From JARRLC01 sp050290865 (GTDB taxonomy: Bacteria > Pseudomonadota > Alphaproteobacteria > Rhizobiales > Rhodomicrobiaceae): DNA of 50,478 nt. Shown here piece after piece: positions 6,525 through 15,672 of this stretch. Numbering within the stretch: the first letter of the stretch is position 1; the number at the start of each line of letters is the position of its first letter. Location of the stretch: NCBI GenBank assembly GCA_050290865.1, contig JBNKIW010000024.1, positions 1 to 50,478 on the forward strand. The letters are read 5' to 3'. The translations under genes and the position numbers were made by a program. The notes under the pieces were generated by a model. That model was not told the DNA's origin and searched no databases. It saw nothing but the letters and a program-made list of their open reading frames with translations.

Positions 6525-8648
6525 CTAAAAACCGGACTCGCGGATCAGAACGTGCAGCACCCTGGCCGCCAGCATTGTCGCCAGGCTTTCCCTCCTGGCC
6601 GTCAAATAGACACTCCCCCGCATGACCTGCGCCGGCGCCCGCGCATCCGTTGCCATCAGAAGCTTGTGGACGGCGTTGACGGGCCGCAGTTTTTTGCCCG
6701 GAGTTTCCTTGGCCGCGATATCTCCATCATGGATCGAGGCAAGATAGAGGATGTCGATTGCGCCGCTCGCGGCGTAGGCGATGCTCGTCAAACGCACCGG
6801 AAACCGCTTCAGGGACGGATCCTCGGGGATAAAATAACCTTGCGCGCCAACATTCAGGCGCCAGAGGTCTTCCTCCCCGACGTATCCCTCGACGACCGCC
6901 GCTTCTTTTCCACGGATAACCGCCAGAGGACGTTTCAAATCGACGAAACGGGCGGCGTGAAGCCATCGTGGCAGATCGGCAACGACGCCGGTTGCCGGCG
7001 AGCGGACCGCCAGCGCCGATATCTCGTGGCTCAGTCCATCCAATTTCGCTCGTTCCGCGGCGCGTTGCTGGGTGAGAACGAGACTCTCGGAGCGGTCGGC
7101 CGGGTCTGCCGACCTCCGGGCCAGCCTGACCGTCAAAGCTTCGATTTTCAGCTTCGTCACGGCGAGGTCTTGCTCGAGCTGCCGGGAGCGCATTCTGAAC
7201 AGGACCTGCCCCTTTTTCACCGCTTGTCCCTCGTGGACGAGGACGGATGTTATTTCCGCCGGGCGCGGCGCATAAACGCGGGCTTCCGTTTCTGCCCTCA
7301 GAATGGCGGGAACACGGACGCTGTGCGACAAAGGCAGGAAAAATACGGCCAGAAGCACAATTGCCACGGCGAGCGTGAAAAAGGCGCGGCGCTCTTTCAA
7401 GATATGATCCCGCATTCGCCACCACGCTACGAACTCCTTGGCGATGGGCCAGGCTATGAATGCCGTGATCTCAACGACAAGAAGCAATATTCCGATGACT
7501 TTTATAAAGAAGCTATACACGAACAGAGCGATGCCGATGAATATCACAAAGCGATATAGCCACGTTAAATAAGCGAAAATTACGCAGAACCTGGTGAGCG
7601 CCGGGCCGAGATGATCCGGATTCGGCACCTTGAGCCCAAACAACGCGTTGCGCAGCCACCAGCGGCCGAGCGCGAAAGCCCGCTGCTGAAGATTGGGAAT
7701 GGCCAGGACGTCGGAGAGAAGGTAGTAGCCGTCAAAACGCATGAAGGGGTTGAGATTGACGAACAGGCTCGACACAAGGCTCACGACCGCCATGAAGAAC
7801 GCCGCGCTTCTGACCGGGCCCTCCGGTGCAAACGCCCACACGAATACCGCAAGCCCGGCGATCATCAATTCAGTGATCAGTCCCGCGGCGGCGATCAGGA
7901 AGCGCTGTCTTCGCGAACGCAGTTTCCACGAGCCTGTCACGTCGGTGTACAGAACCGGCATCAGGACGAGGAACGCAACACCCATCGTCGCGACGCGCAC
8001 CCCATACCGCGTCGCCATGTAGGCATGACCGAGCTCGTGAGCCGTCTTCACGAAGACGAGGCACAAAGCATAAAAGACGGCGCCGTCGAAGTTGAAGAAA
8101 TAGAGAAAAGTAGAGACAAAAGCATCCCACTGTCGCGACGCGGCATACAACCCCAGCATCGAAATCACACCTGTCGCGAGCCAGGCGCCGCGGCTGAAAA
8201 TGACATCGAAGGCCGGCAGGGTGCGTCGCAGGAATTTATGCGGCCGGACCAGCGGAATACGGAAGAACAGGTAGTGGTGAACGGCAAGCTCCAGCCAGCT
8301 TGGTTTCCGCGCTTTGAGTATCGCAGCGAGCCGGCCGTAATCGGCGAAGGGGTCCATCTCGGCAAGGCCGTTTCCGACGAGAAACTCAGCGAGCTCGGCC
8401 ACCTCCTCCGGCGAAATGCTTACGCCCGCCCGCATCTCCGCCGCTCTCAGAATCGCGGCCGTATCCTCCTCATCCCAGAGCGACAGAATGGTGAAAGCCT
8501 TATCATCGATTTGGAAAAACTTGTTGCGCACCGGGTCTTCGATGATCCAGGTGGCGGCACCGGACCTGTCCCTTTGTCCCTCATGGAGCCGGAGATCGGC
8601 GCGGAGCCGGGGAAGCGGCGCCGTCGCCTCCATGTTCGAGTCTGTCAT
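6525..8648 (-). CDS. PqqD-like / M50 peptidase / HlyD-like membrane fusion protein
   Basis: The 707-residue protein joins three parts. Residues about 30-110 resemble a PqqD/RRE-type domain (IIEDPVRNKFFQIDDKAF). Residues about 120-440 are a polytopic membrane region with the M50 zinc-peptidase motifs: HELGH (His204, Glu205, His208) and NPFMRFDG (Asp306). Residues about 445-700 are a HlyD/biotinyl-lipoyl-like adaptor with the hallmark PAEITSVLVHEGQAVKKG. The start overlaps the previous stop as ATGA, so it is translated with the GAF-HlyD gene. Related M50-HlyD fusions are known in peptide or bacteriocin export clusters. Here it probably sits in the inner membrane and may process or load a substrate. 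The substrate is not shown by the sequence. Confidence 0.8.
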   Translation of the reverse strand: MTDSNMEATAPLPRLRADLRLHEGQRDRSGAATWIIEDPVRNKFFQIDDKAFTILSLWDEEDTAAILRAAEMRAGVSISPEEVAELAEFLVGNGLAEMDPFADYGRLAAILKARKPSWLELAVHHYLFFRIPLVRPHKFLRRTLPAFDVIFSRGAWLATGVISMLGLYAASRQWDAFVSTFLYFFNFDGAVFYALCLVFVKTAHELGHAYMATRYGVRVATMGVAFLVLMPVLYTDVTGSWKLRSRRQRFLIAAAGLITELMIAGLAVFVWAFAPEGPVRSAAFFMAVVSLVSSLFVNLNPFMRFDGYYLLSDVLAIPNLQQRAFALGRWWLRNALFGLKVPNPDHLGPALTRFCVIFAYLTWLYRFVIFIGIALFVYSFFIKVIGILLLVVEITAFIAWPIAKEFVAWWRMRDHILKERRAFFTLAVAIVLLAVFFLPLSHSVRVPAILRAETEARVYAPRPAEITSVLVHEGQAVKKGQVLFRMRSRQLEQDLAVTKLKIEALTVRLARRSADPADRSESLVLTQQRAAERAKLDGLSHEISALAVRSPATGVVADLPRWLHAARFVDLKRPLAVIRGKEAAVVEGYVGEEDLWRLNVGAQGYFIPEDPSLKRFPVRLTSIAYAASGAIDILYLASIHDGDIAAKETPGKKLRPVNAVHKLLMATDARAPAQVMRGSVYLTARRESLATMLAARVLHVLIRESGF

Positions 8649-10072
8649 AAGCCGATGCTTTGCCTGATAACCGAAATGGGACGCCGCAGCAGATAGAGAA
8701 CCAGGGGCACGGTTTCGCCGAAAATCTGAGCTGTGCCGCGCGCGCCGATCCGCAAAGGAATGGCAGGCTTCTCCGCAAAGGCCGCGCGGACATGATAGAC
8801 GAGGGCGTGTGTCTCCGACGGCTCCGCCTGATAGCTCGCATGCGTCAGCCGCGCCTTGATCTTGCTGAGCGGCGCGGCATCCAGATAGACATTGACGTCC
8901 GCTCCCTCGTGAAGAACGATCGCGTCCCTTACGGGCAGATCGATGCTGAGTTCGATGGCATCCGGGCGGGCGATCTGCATGATCTGTTCGCCCGTGGAGA
9001 CCGGCCGTCCCTTCCAATAGTCCTTGCTGGCCAGAATGACGATCCCGGCGGCGGGCGCCGTCACCACGGTTTTGGCAAGCACCTCCCGGGCGTAATCCCG
9101 CTCGCGCAGGGCGAGGCTGAGTTCCGCCCGCGCAATCGCCATTTTGTGACGGGCCTCGGCGTCGCCCAGCGCCGCCTGCTGGTACCTGCGGAACTTGACG
9201 CTGGCGACGTCCACCGCCTGCTCGGCAATCTGGTATTTGTTGCGGAACACGATGCCGTTGTAGCGGAACAGCACGTCACCCTTTTGCACCGGCGCGTTGG
9301 GTTCGGCGGCGACGGTCTCGATGACGCCGTCGAGCGGGGCGGCGATCACCAGCGGGTCCTTCGCCACGACTTCGGCGGGCGCAATGGCGGTCAGCGGCAC
9401 GGGGATAAAGCTGGCGGCTATCACGGCGACCGCCGCCGCGAGCAGGAACCAGCGCCGGTTCGACTTCGGCCGCCTGATCGCGCCCGATGCCGAAAGCGCC
9501 TGCCATGCGTGCTGATAGACGCCCGCCAGGTGCATCGACGCCGCCACGTCGCTGTCGCGCCATATCGTGTCGCGCGCCTGAAGCACGCCCGCGAATACGG
9601 CTCCATCGCGCGTCTTCAGCGGCACCCACGAAAAATGACCGAACGGATAGGTGTTCGCCTCTTCATCGTCGGCGTCGCAATAGGCCGGGAGCGAGAAAGT
9701 CTGCGGCCCGCCCGCATCGACATCCTCGGCCATCCTCCGTGCGACGCGCTCGATCCATTGAATGAAGGGCGTATTCCGATCAGGCGCCGTGACATCCGAA
9801 ACGGCACGCACCTTCGCGGAGCCTTCGGCCAGCTCCATGAGGAACACCTGCTGGCCCGCGGTGATCTTCCGCATGCCGTTGACGATCACATAGGCGAGCT
9901 CCTCCTGGCTCGCGGCATCCCGCGCCCTTTGCTCCATGTGCAGGAGCGCGGAGAGAAAGGCCTCGCGTACGCCGGGCTGGTCACGTTTCGGACCGGCAGC
10001 GGTCGGGGCGGGGGCGCTTTGTGCCGGATCCTGGCCGGGAACGAGGGAGCCTTTTTCGAGGTTTGGCGGCAT
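8645..10072 (-). CDS. GAF-like / HlyD fusion adaptor protein
   Basis: The 475-residue protein has a soluble N-terminal part (about 40-200) that looks GAF-like, one membrane helix near 208-228 (RRWFLLAAAVAVIAASFIPV), and a C-terminal HlyD-type part with a biotinyl-lipoyl-like hairpin (PLDGVIETVAAEPNAPVQKG) and a coiled coil. The GAF-like region would be cytoplasmic and the HlyD part periplasmic, so it could couple a cytoplasmic signal to export. The GAF call rests on weak pattern recognition. It follows the smaller HlyD gene by three bases and overlaps the M50 gene by four, so these three are one operon. Confidence 0.75.
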   Translation of the reverse strand: MPPNLEKGSLVPGQDPAQSAPAPTAAGPKRDQPGVREAFLSALLHMEQRARDAASQEELAYVIVNGMRKITAGQQVFLMELAEGSAKVRAVSDVTAPDRNTPFIQWIERVARRMAEDVDAGGPQTFSLPAYCDADDEEANTYPFGHFSWVPLKTRDGAVFAGVLQARDTIWRDSDVAASMHLAGVYQHAWQALSASGAIRRPKSNRRWFLLAAAVAVIAASFIPVPLTAIAPAEVVAKDPLVIAAPLDGVIETVAAEPNAPVQKGDVLFRYNGIVFRNKYQIAEQAVDVASVKFRRYQQAALGDAEARHKMAIARAELSLALRERDYAREVLAKTVVTAPAAGIVILASKDYWKGRPVSTGEQIMQIARPDAIELSIDLPVRDAIVLHEGADVNVYLDAAPLSKIKARLTHASYQAEPSETHALVYHVRAAFAEKPAIPLRIGARGTAQIFGETVPLVLYLLRRPISVIRQSIGL

Positions 10073-10075
10073 GGA

Positions 10076-10855
10076 TCAACCCGCGGCGTCTTCGAAGATG
10101 GCGGTGCCGCTCATACCCGGTATGACGTTTTCGGGAGGCTCGAGAAAAACGGCCGTGACCTCGATGGTCTGGCTGACGGGATCGACGGCTGCGCCGATGC
10201 GGGAAATCGCGGCGCGGTAGGATTTCTTCGTTTCGTCGATCACAAACTGGAATTTGGTACCCGGCTTCAGCCAGGCCAGCGATTTCGACGACAGGATGAG
10301 ATCGATCTCAACGTGCGCGTCATCGATGATCTTCATCAGCGGCGTGTTGGGTTGCGGGATCTCGAATTCGTGCGCGGCTATGTCGCCCACGCGGCCGCCG
10401 AAGGGAGCCGTGATCGTGCACTGTTCGACGCGTACCGCGAGCGCGCGAGCCGCCGCCCGGGCCTTCTCGAACTTCGCGCGCGCAATTTCGACCTCGTTGC
10501 GGCCGGCGGCCCGATGTCTGGCCATCTCGGCCTGCGTCCTGAAATTCGCCCGTGCCGCGCGCGCTTCGGCTTCCGCGCCCGCAAGATCCTCGTGGTATCT
10601 CCGGCAGTCGAACTCTATCAGGATATCGCCCTTCTTGAACTTCTGCCCTTTTCTGAACGCCACGCGCTTGATGGGGGCGTTCAGATCGGCGGTGATCGTG
10701 ACCTCCGCGAGGCTCTTGACGATGCCGCGGTCAAGGCTCGCCGCGGACGGCGTTTCGCCATACACGTGGCGCTGGTTGACGTTGCCCACCAGAACAGCCG
10801 CCGCCAGAGAAAATAAAAAGAGTGCAGCTGCAGCCCTGTCCTTCCATCTGATCAT
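10076..10855 (-). CDS. HlyD-family periplasmic adaptor (membrane fusion) protein
   Basis: The 259-residue protein begins with an N-terminal membrane anchor (RAAAALFLFSLAAAVLVG), then the lipoyl half-motif (APIKRVAFRKGQKFKKGDIL), a coiled-coil hairpin rich in Ala/Arg/Glu, the second half-motif (ITAPFGGRVGDIAAHEFEI) and a beta-barrel domain. This is the layout of a short HlyD/RND-type adaptor that would bridge an inner-membrane component and the TolC-like channel. The start at 10855 is preceded by GAAGAG on the minus strand. It lies 137 bases downstream of the TolC-like gene and three bases upstream of the GAF-HlyD gene. Confidence 0.85.
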   Translation of the reverse strand: MIRWKDRAAAALFLFSLAAAVLVGNVNQRHVYGETPSAASLDRGIVKSLAEVTITADLNAPIKRVAFRKGQKFKKGDILIEFDCRRYHEDLAGAEAEARAARANFRTQAEMARHRAAGRNEVEIARAKFEKARAAARALAVRVEQCTITAPFGGRVGDIAAHEFEIPQPNTPLMKIIDDAHVEIDLILSSKSLAWLKPGTKFQFVIDETKKSYRAAISRIGAAVDPVSQTIEVTAVFLEPPENVIPGMSGTAIFEDAAG

Positions 10856-10992
10856 GACATGGCGCTCTTCGACACTCGTACAAACGGCAGTGGTCCGGTA
10901 GAACACACGGTGGGGGAGTATCGCACGGACAACGTAAACATCGGCTGTCCACCGGCGCCGTGAATCCCCATCTTCCGTTATGAATAAGATAA

Positions 10993-12507
10993 TTAGTGCG
11001 CGGGCGTCCCGGGAATGCTCCCGACGATGGAGGGGCTGTCCGCCATGCGCCAATTGTGAGCGATGACGACGGTCATCAACTCGACCGGCATCTCTTCGTC
11101 GATGTCCTCCAGCCCCATTCCGGATCCGAGGCTTACGAACAGCGTGCCATAGGCCCCCTCGTACTCCGCGTAGCGAATATCCCTCTTTGCCGCGGCGGCG
11201 AGTGTCCTCAACTCCTGACGCAGGAGGGTATGCTCCCCGATGTCGCCTGCGGTGTGGGCGATCGACATCTGCCTTAATATTCTGCTCTCGACATTGAACA
11301 GCTCCTGCGCAAGAAAATACCGTCGCCTCGCCAGCGCACAATTGTATCTGCTCACCTGCACCTGCATCATGATGGTCATCGCCGTGGCAAGAGCCTTCTT
11401 GTCCAGCGCGTTCCCCGCGGCAGCGATGGCTGCTTTCTTCCGGGGATAAGAAAATATTTGCATCAAATTCCAGCTCGCCTTGGCGCTGGCCATGACCCAG
11501 TTGTTTTCGAATGCGAAGCTGTTGCTGTCATGGTCGCGAGACAGGAGCGGCGCGATGCCCGGCAGAAGCTCCAGGAGAGCCGCGAGCGCCTCTTTCTGAT
11601 TGATGCGCGAGCTGTACCCGGCCTGCCGGAGTTCGGGCCTTTGCATGAGCGCAATGGCCATCATGTCTCTAGCGGGCGGCATTTTTTTCGCGATGACGTC
11701 CCGGCTGCCGGCGGGTGACAGCCGGAAAGCCCGACCCGGCGGAAGGTTCATGAGCGTGGCGAGTTGCGCTTTTGCGGCGCCCAGCTCCCGTTGGAGCCGT
11801 TGCACCTCGATTTCCTGTTCGAGGAGCTCACGCTGATACGTCAACGCGATCAACGGAGAGGCGGTGCCTCCCCCCTCAAGGGCCCGTTCGTTCAAGTGCG
11901 CGGCCCGTATCCTTCCACTCAACCCCGCCAGCTTCCGGGAAAGCTTCTCCGCCGCCGCGGCTTTCCAGAAAGCCGTTCTGACCTCCTGAACAAGGCGGTG
12001 AACCGCTTTGCGGCGTTTTTCTTCCGCGATGAGCGCCCGGTCCGCAGCCTGCCTGGCACGCACATAGGACAGACCGAAATCGAGAATGTTCCAGCTCAAG
12101 CGCAGGTTCCATTTCTCGAGCTGCCGGTCGGTCGATGTGGAAGGCTCAAGAGATTGCAGACCGGTGAGCAGTGACCTGCTGCTGGCACCATCCCAGTTGT
12201 TCCGCCCAGAATAATCCAGTTCCGCTATGAGGTTTGGGAGCTGCGCCGCAGTTGCCAGCTCCATCTGCCGCAGCTTCAGAAGCGTTTCCGCCTTCTTCAT
12301 CCTGGCATTCAGGTTGTATTTCACGGCCCGGGCCATGGCCTCATACAAAGTGACGGGCTTCGATAGGGGAGCTTGATCAGCGGTTGCGCGAACGGCGCTG
12401 CCGACCGCCTGACGCCGCAATTCGTCATCGTTCATTGGTTTGGGCGTGACCGTGCACCCGCCGAGGATGGCGCACATCGCCGCATATGCGAACCAACGCC
12501 CACCCAT
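10993..12507 (-). CDS. TolC-family outer-membrane efflux lipoprotein
   Basis: The 504-residue protein starts at the ATG at 12507, which gives a short lipoprotein signal ending in the lipobox LGGC (Cys18); in-frame ATGs at 12519 and 12528 are less well placed. The rest is long amphipathic helices in two halves, as in TolC/OprM-type channels, with family-like segments (LRLSWNILDFGLSYVRARQA and QRPELRQAGYSSRINQKEAL). It would form the outer-membrane duct for the adaptors encoded downstream. It is the first gene of the minus-strand cassette. No ABC or RND pump is encoded beside it. Confidence 0.85.
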   Translation of the reverse strand: MGGRWFAYAAMCAILGGCTVTPKPMNDDELRRQAVGSAVRATADQAPLSKPVTLYEAMARAVKYNLNARMKKAETLLKLRQMELATAAQLPNLIAELDYSGRNNWDGASSRSLLTGLQSLEPSTSTDRQLEKWNLRLSWNILDFGLSYVRARQAADRALIAEEKRRKAVHRLVQEVRTAFWKAAAAEKLSRKLAGLSGRIRAAHLNERALEGGGTASPLIALTYQRELLEQEIEVQRLQRELGAAKAQLATLMNLPPGRAFRLSPAGSRDVIAKKMPPARDMMAIALMQRPELRQAGYSSRINQKEALAALLELLPGIAPLLSRDHDSNSFAFENNWVMASAKASWNLMQIFSYPRKKAAIAAAGNALDKKALATAMTIMMQVQVSRYNCALARRRYFLAQELFNVESRILRQMSIAHTAGDIGEHTLLRQELRTLAAAAKRDIRYAEYEGAYGTLFVSLGSGMGLEDIDEEMPVELMTVVIAHNWRMADSPSIVGSIPGTPAH

Positions 12508-12666
12508 GAAGAACCCCATTCGCCACACACAACCACAAGTTGTTAACGATGAATGGTTACCGCCGGATAAACGCGCCGGTCAAAACGGGACGGAACCGTG
12601 AGTGGTGGTCCGGCCGTAGTGTATCGGTACCGCCGATTGCCCCCATGGGTTCTCCGCGGGAAAAAA

Positions 12667-12935
12667 GACGCCCCCTAACCGCTCGATGGGGTTCAGGTTT
12701 GGACAGTAAGCGGGAATGAAGTGCAGCTTGATCCGGCGCCCCGGCTGGGCCAGCCACTCCTGCACCAGCGTGGCGTGATGGTACTTCGCATTTTCGAGAA
12801 AGACGTGGATGATCGCCAGCAGCGGATACGCCGCTTCGAGGGCTTCCTGTAGACGGATCGTCGAAGCGACGTCGATGGTTTCGTCGCCGATCATGCGGGT
12901 TTGTCCGGTTTTGAGGACATCACGCCGTGAATATG
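12667..12935 (-). pseudogene. IS630-family transposase remnant
   Basis: About 90 codons match the C-terminal DDE part of IS630 transposases: KTGQTRMIGDETIDVASTIR, LAIIHVFLENAKYHHA and HFIPAYCPNLNPIERL. Both flanks of the frame lose similarity, so the start and end of the gene are missing. The residue usually Asp in FLDN is Glu here, a change expected to harm catalysis. No terminal inverted repeats are recognisable. It marks old insertion activity next to the export cassette. Confidence 0.75.
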
Positions 12936-13033
12936 CAGTCATCGATTTGGCGCACGAAGCCGTATGTCGATGCATATTCGCTCAGCTATCTGCGCTATGC
13001 CGCGCGTTGCTGTGGATGCCGGGTCGGCTCAAC

Positions 13034-14215
13034 TTATGACGGCGGCAGAAGAGCGTGAAGCAGCGGCTCGCGCCACTTTCGGGCCTTCGGGTCGTAGATA
13101 CCGAAATTTCCGTCGAATTCCCAATAGGCCCAGCCGATACCGCGCTGTTCGGCCGCCTCGCGCACCAGCCGCGCGTACTCGGCGCGCGAAGCCATATCGT
13201 TGGGGCGCCAGCGGGGGCCTGCATAGGACCCGAATTCGCCGAGCCACATCGGCACGTCATGGCGCTTGGCCCATTGCTCCGCTATGTCGAGCGGCTCGGC
13301 AAGCATGTGGCGTTGCTCGGCGTCGCAGCAGAGGACGCCGCTGATAAACTTCATCGCCCGCCCGGCCCAGCGCGCCTGCTGGTGTGTGAAGCGAAATGGC
13401 TGGTAGTCGTGCACTGTGGCGACGAGGTGCGTATCGGCCGGCAGTTCGAGACTGTCGAGCGCTTCGGCGCGATTCCACTCGGCAGGGCCAACCACAACCG
13501 CGCGCTCAGGGTTGGTCGAGCGGACGATGCGTAGCGCGCGCGAGGCCAGATCGTTCCATGCGGCGACCGTCAGTTCTCCGTGCGGTTCGTTGTACAACTC
13601 GAACCAGAGCCGGTCGGGTCTACCTGCGAAGTGCGCGGCGATTTGCTGCCACATGGCGAGGAACCGCACCTTCACTACACCGGCGTCCACGGATGGCTCG
13701 CCGTGATCAAGTCTGTCGCCATCGAGCTGGCGGTAGTGATGCATGTTCAGCACGACAGTGAACCCCTGGCCGAGCAGCCGCGTCACCACGGTGTCGACGC
13801 GTGCCAGAAACGCCGGATCAATGTGCGCCTGCGCATCGCGGGCCGCATGCGCGCTCCAGCGCACCGCCAGTCGCACGTGGCGAAAACCGGCCTGCCACAC
13901 CATGGCTGGATAGTGATCCTGCATGGGGGAACCCCAGGCCCCCTCGCTCGGCGAGGCGAAATTGGCGAAGTTGATGCCTGGACCGAGTTTGGCGAACGCG
14001 GCACGTGTCGCACTCGATGCGGGCGTTGGCGTGACGGCTCGCTCGCTTCGGGGATAGTTTCCAAGCGCCTTGTCCGTGGGTGGCTGTGTCTCCCTGCAGC
14101 CGGCAAGTGCCAGGAAACCGGCCATGAGCAATCTCATCGCTACAGCCGCAGCCGCGCGCCCTATCCCTCTGAATGAGGCGTTGTGGCTCGTTGAACGTTG
14201 GAGACAGGCGCGCAT
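13034..14215 (-). CDS. Glycoside hydrolase family 5 (cellulase-like) lipoprotein
   Basis: The 393-residue frame has a lipoprotein signal ending in LALAGC (Cys40 from the longest start). The GH5 barrel shows the acid/base Glu210 in FELYNEPHG and the nucleophile Glu327 in WLGEFGSY, with the conserved VRLAVRW and VVLNMHHY strands. It should cleave beta-linked glucans or related polysaccharides outside the inner membrane. A shorter start at 14137 leaves only 13 residues before the lipobox Cys, and no start has a clear ribosome site, so the N-terminus is uncertain. The gene stands alone, with the IS630 remnant downstream. Confidence 0.85.
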   Translation of the reverse strand: MRACLQRSTSHNASFRGIGRAAAAVAMRLLMAGFLALAGCRETQPPTDKALGNYPRSERAVTPTPASSATRAAFAKLGPGINFANFASPSEGAWGSPMQDHYPAMVWQAGFRHVRLAVRWSAHAARDAQAHIDPAFLARVDTVVTRLLGQGFTVVLNMHHYRQLDGDRLDHGEPSVDAGVVKVRFLAMWQQIAAHFAGRPDRLWFELYNEPHGELTVAAWNDLASRALRIVRSTNPERAVVVGPAEWNRAEALDSLELPADTHLVATVHDYQPFRFTHQQARWAGRAMKFISGVLCCDAEQRHMLAEPLDIAEQWAKRHDVPMWLGEFGSYAGPRWRPNDMASRAEYARLVREAAEQRGIGWAYWEFDGNFGIYDPKARKWREPLLHALLPPS

Positions 14216-14464
14216 AGCTTAACCGCTCAAGTTCCCGAACAGTTTCGAAGACGTGGACACGATACTCGCCTCTCCGGAACAAACGGTAACGGCGGACGTC
14301 TGTCCGAGGAGCGACCGTCGCAATATCCGCCGACCATCAGCAATCAGTTCTGCCCCGGTGTGGCTGGCCGATGCTCGCCAAGCCGCGAAAAGGTATGGGA
14401 GTACGTGCGTAAATGGGCTAAACCGGCGTCTCGCCATCTTCATCGTATCGGAAAAGGACACAAA

Positions 14465-14932
14465 ATGAGATCGTCCCCAGCGGCAACCGCCCGGCTGGCA
14501 TTTATTTTCGGCGCAGTCTTGATCAGCGCCCTACCAGCGGGCACCCCCATCCAGGCAGCAGCCCAGGCCACAGGAAAGACCATGACCACACCATCAGGCC
14601 TGCAGATAACCGACACCAAGATTGGGACCGGCGCCTCGCCCAAGACTGGTCAGACCTGTGTCATGCACTATACAGGCTGGCTCTATCAAGACGGCGCGAA
14701 GGGCAAGAAATTTGACAGTTCGCTCGATCGCGGTGAGCCGTTCGAGTTTGCCATCGGCATGGGCAAGGTCATTGCGGGGTGGGACGAAGGCGTTGCCACG
14801 ATGAAGGTCGGCGGCAAGCGCACGCTCATCATTCCGCCCGCGCTCGGCTACGGCGCTCGCGGTGCGGGCGGTGTCATTCCACCGAATGCCACATTGATCT
14901 TCGACGTCGAATTGCTGGATGTGAAGCAATAG
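14465..14932 (+). CDS. FKBP-type peptidyl-prolyl cis-trans isomerase, exported
   Basis: The 155-residue protein begins with a signal peptide (residues about 1-33) and continues with one FKBP domain: VMHYTGWLYQDG, KFDSSLDRGEPFEFAIGMG, VIAGWDEGVATMKVGGKR and the closing IPPNATLIFDVELLDV. It should catalyse proline isomerisation of periplasmic proteins. The ATG at 14465 follows AAGGA at seven bases, and the longer frame upstream has no ribosome site. Nothing is visible in the 249 bases between it and the GH5 gene. Confidence 0.92.
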   Translation: MRSSPAATARLAFIFGAVLISALPAGTPIQAAAQATGKTMTTPSGLQITDTKIGTGASPKTGQTCVMHYTGWLYQDGAKGKKFDSSLDRGEPFEFAIGMGKVIAGWDEGVATMKVGGKRTLIIPPALGYGARGAGGVIPPNATLIFDVELLDVKQ

Positions 14933-15012
14933 TCGTCGGCAAAGGCGGCGTCGGCCGTGCACACTGCTGACTTCGCCCTCCTCGAATTTTGACGTTTGGA
15001 AGATGCGCCCCC

Positions 15013-15549
15013 ATGAATCACCTGACAAAGGCGCAGACGCCCGCCTTTGAACTCCATGCAATCGACGGTGCGCTGGCGGAATATCTCGGTTATGCGCTGG
15101 TGGCCATCGAGCCCTGGTCGGTCATTGCTTATCCCGCGAGCCGCATGACGGCGTTCCTGGCCGCTGACGCCCCGGGGCTCAAGCGCTTCGCGGTGATGGT
15201 GGAAGAAACACCCGCAGGCGTGGTCGCGGTGCGCAGGCCGTGGCTGTATGGTCCCTATCTGCAGCTGCTGGCCGTCCTACCACCTTATCAGGGGGGTGGA
15301 CTGGGCGGACGCTTGCTGGGATGGTTCGAAGAACAGGCTGCGCCTCCCGACCGCTGGCTTTGGCTGTGCTGTTCGACCTTCAATACCCGGGCTGCCGGCT
15401 TTTACCAGGCACATGGCTATGAGACGGCTGCCACATTCAGCGACCTGCTGATGGACGGCATGAACGAATATCTGATGTGCAAGCGCTGGCGGCCGACAGA
15501 AAATGCAGGAATTTCCCCGCCAGCCGGCGATCAACAGGACACGAGCTGA
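15013..15549 (+). CDS. GNAT-family N-acetyltransferase
   Basis: The 178-residue protein contains the acetyl-CoA-binding motif A (LLAVLPPYQGGGLGGRLLG) near residue 95 and a typical RAAGFYQAHGYE segment near residue 128. The substrate cannot be read from the sequence. The ATG at 15013 is preceded by GGAAG. It lies 80 bases after the FKBP gene on the same strand and may be cotranscribed with it. The last 20 residues are a low-complexity tail. Confidence 0.85.
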   Translation: MNHLTKAQTPAFELHAIDGALAEYLGYALVAIEPWSVIAYPASRMTAFLAADAPGLKRFAVMVEETPAGVVAVRRPWLYGPYLQLLAVLPPYQGGGLGGRLLGWFEEQAAPPDRWLWLCCSTFNTRAAGFYQAHGYETAATFSDLLMDGMNEYLMCKRWRPTENAGISPPAGDQQDTS

Positions 15550-15672
15550 TCACAGCGAGCCAGGTCGCGCGGTCCCTCCCGCTGGTGAAAGCGTGTCCCA
15601 GCGTACAGCTGGATGGCAGTTGCGCCATGCTGGCACCCGTCTATTGTAATGCCTCCTGCCCGAAGAGCCTCA

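Noticed and set aside
6297..7559. A 420-codon plus-strand frame opposite the M50-HlyD gene
   Set aside because: Overlaps the HlyD part of the fusion protein, and its translation shows no recognisable fold.
8660..10816. A 718-codon plus-strand frame opposite the adaptor genes
   Set aside because: Crosses several minus-strand genes with clear domains; composition typical of antisense frames in high-GC DNA.
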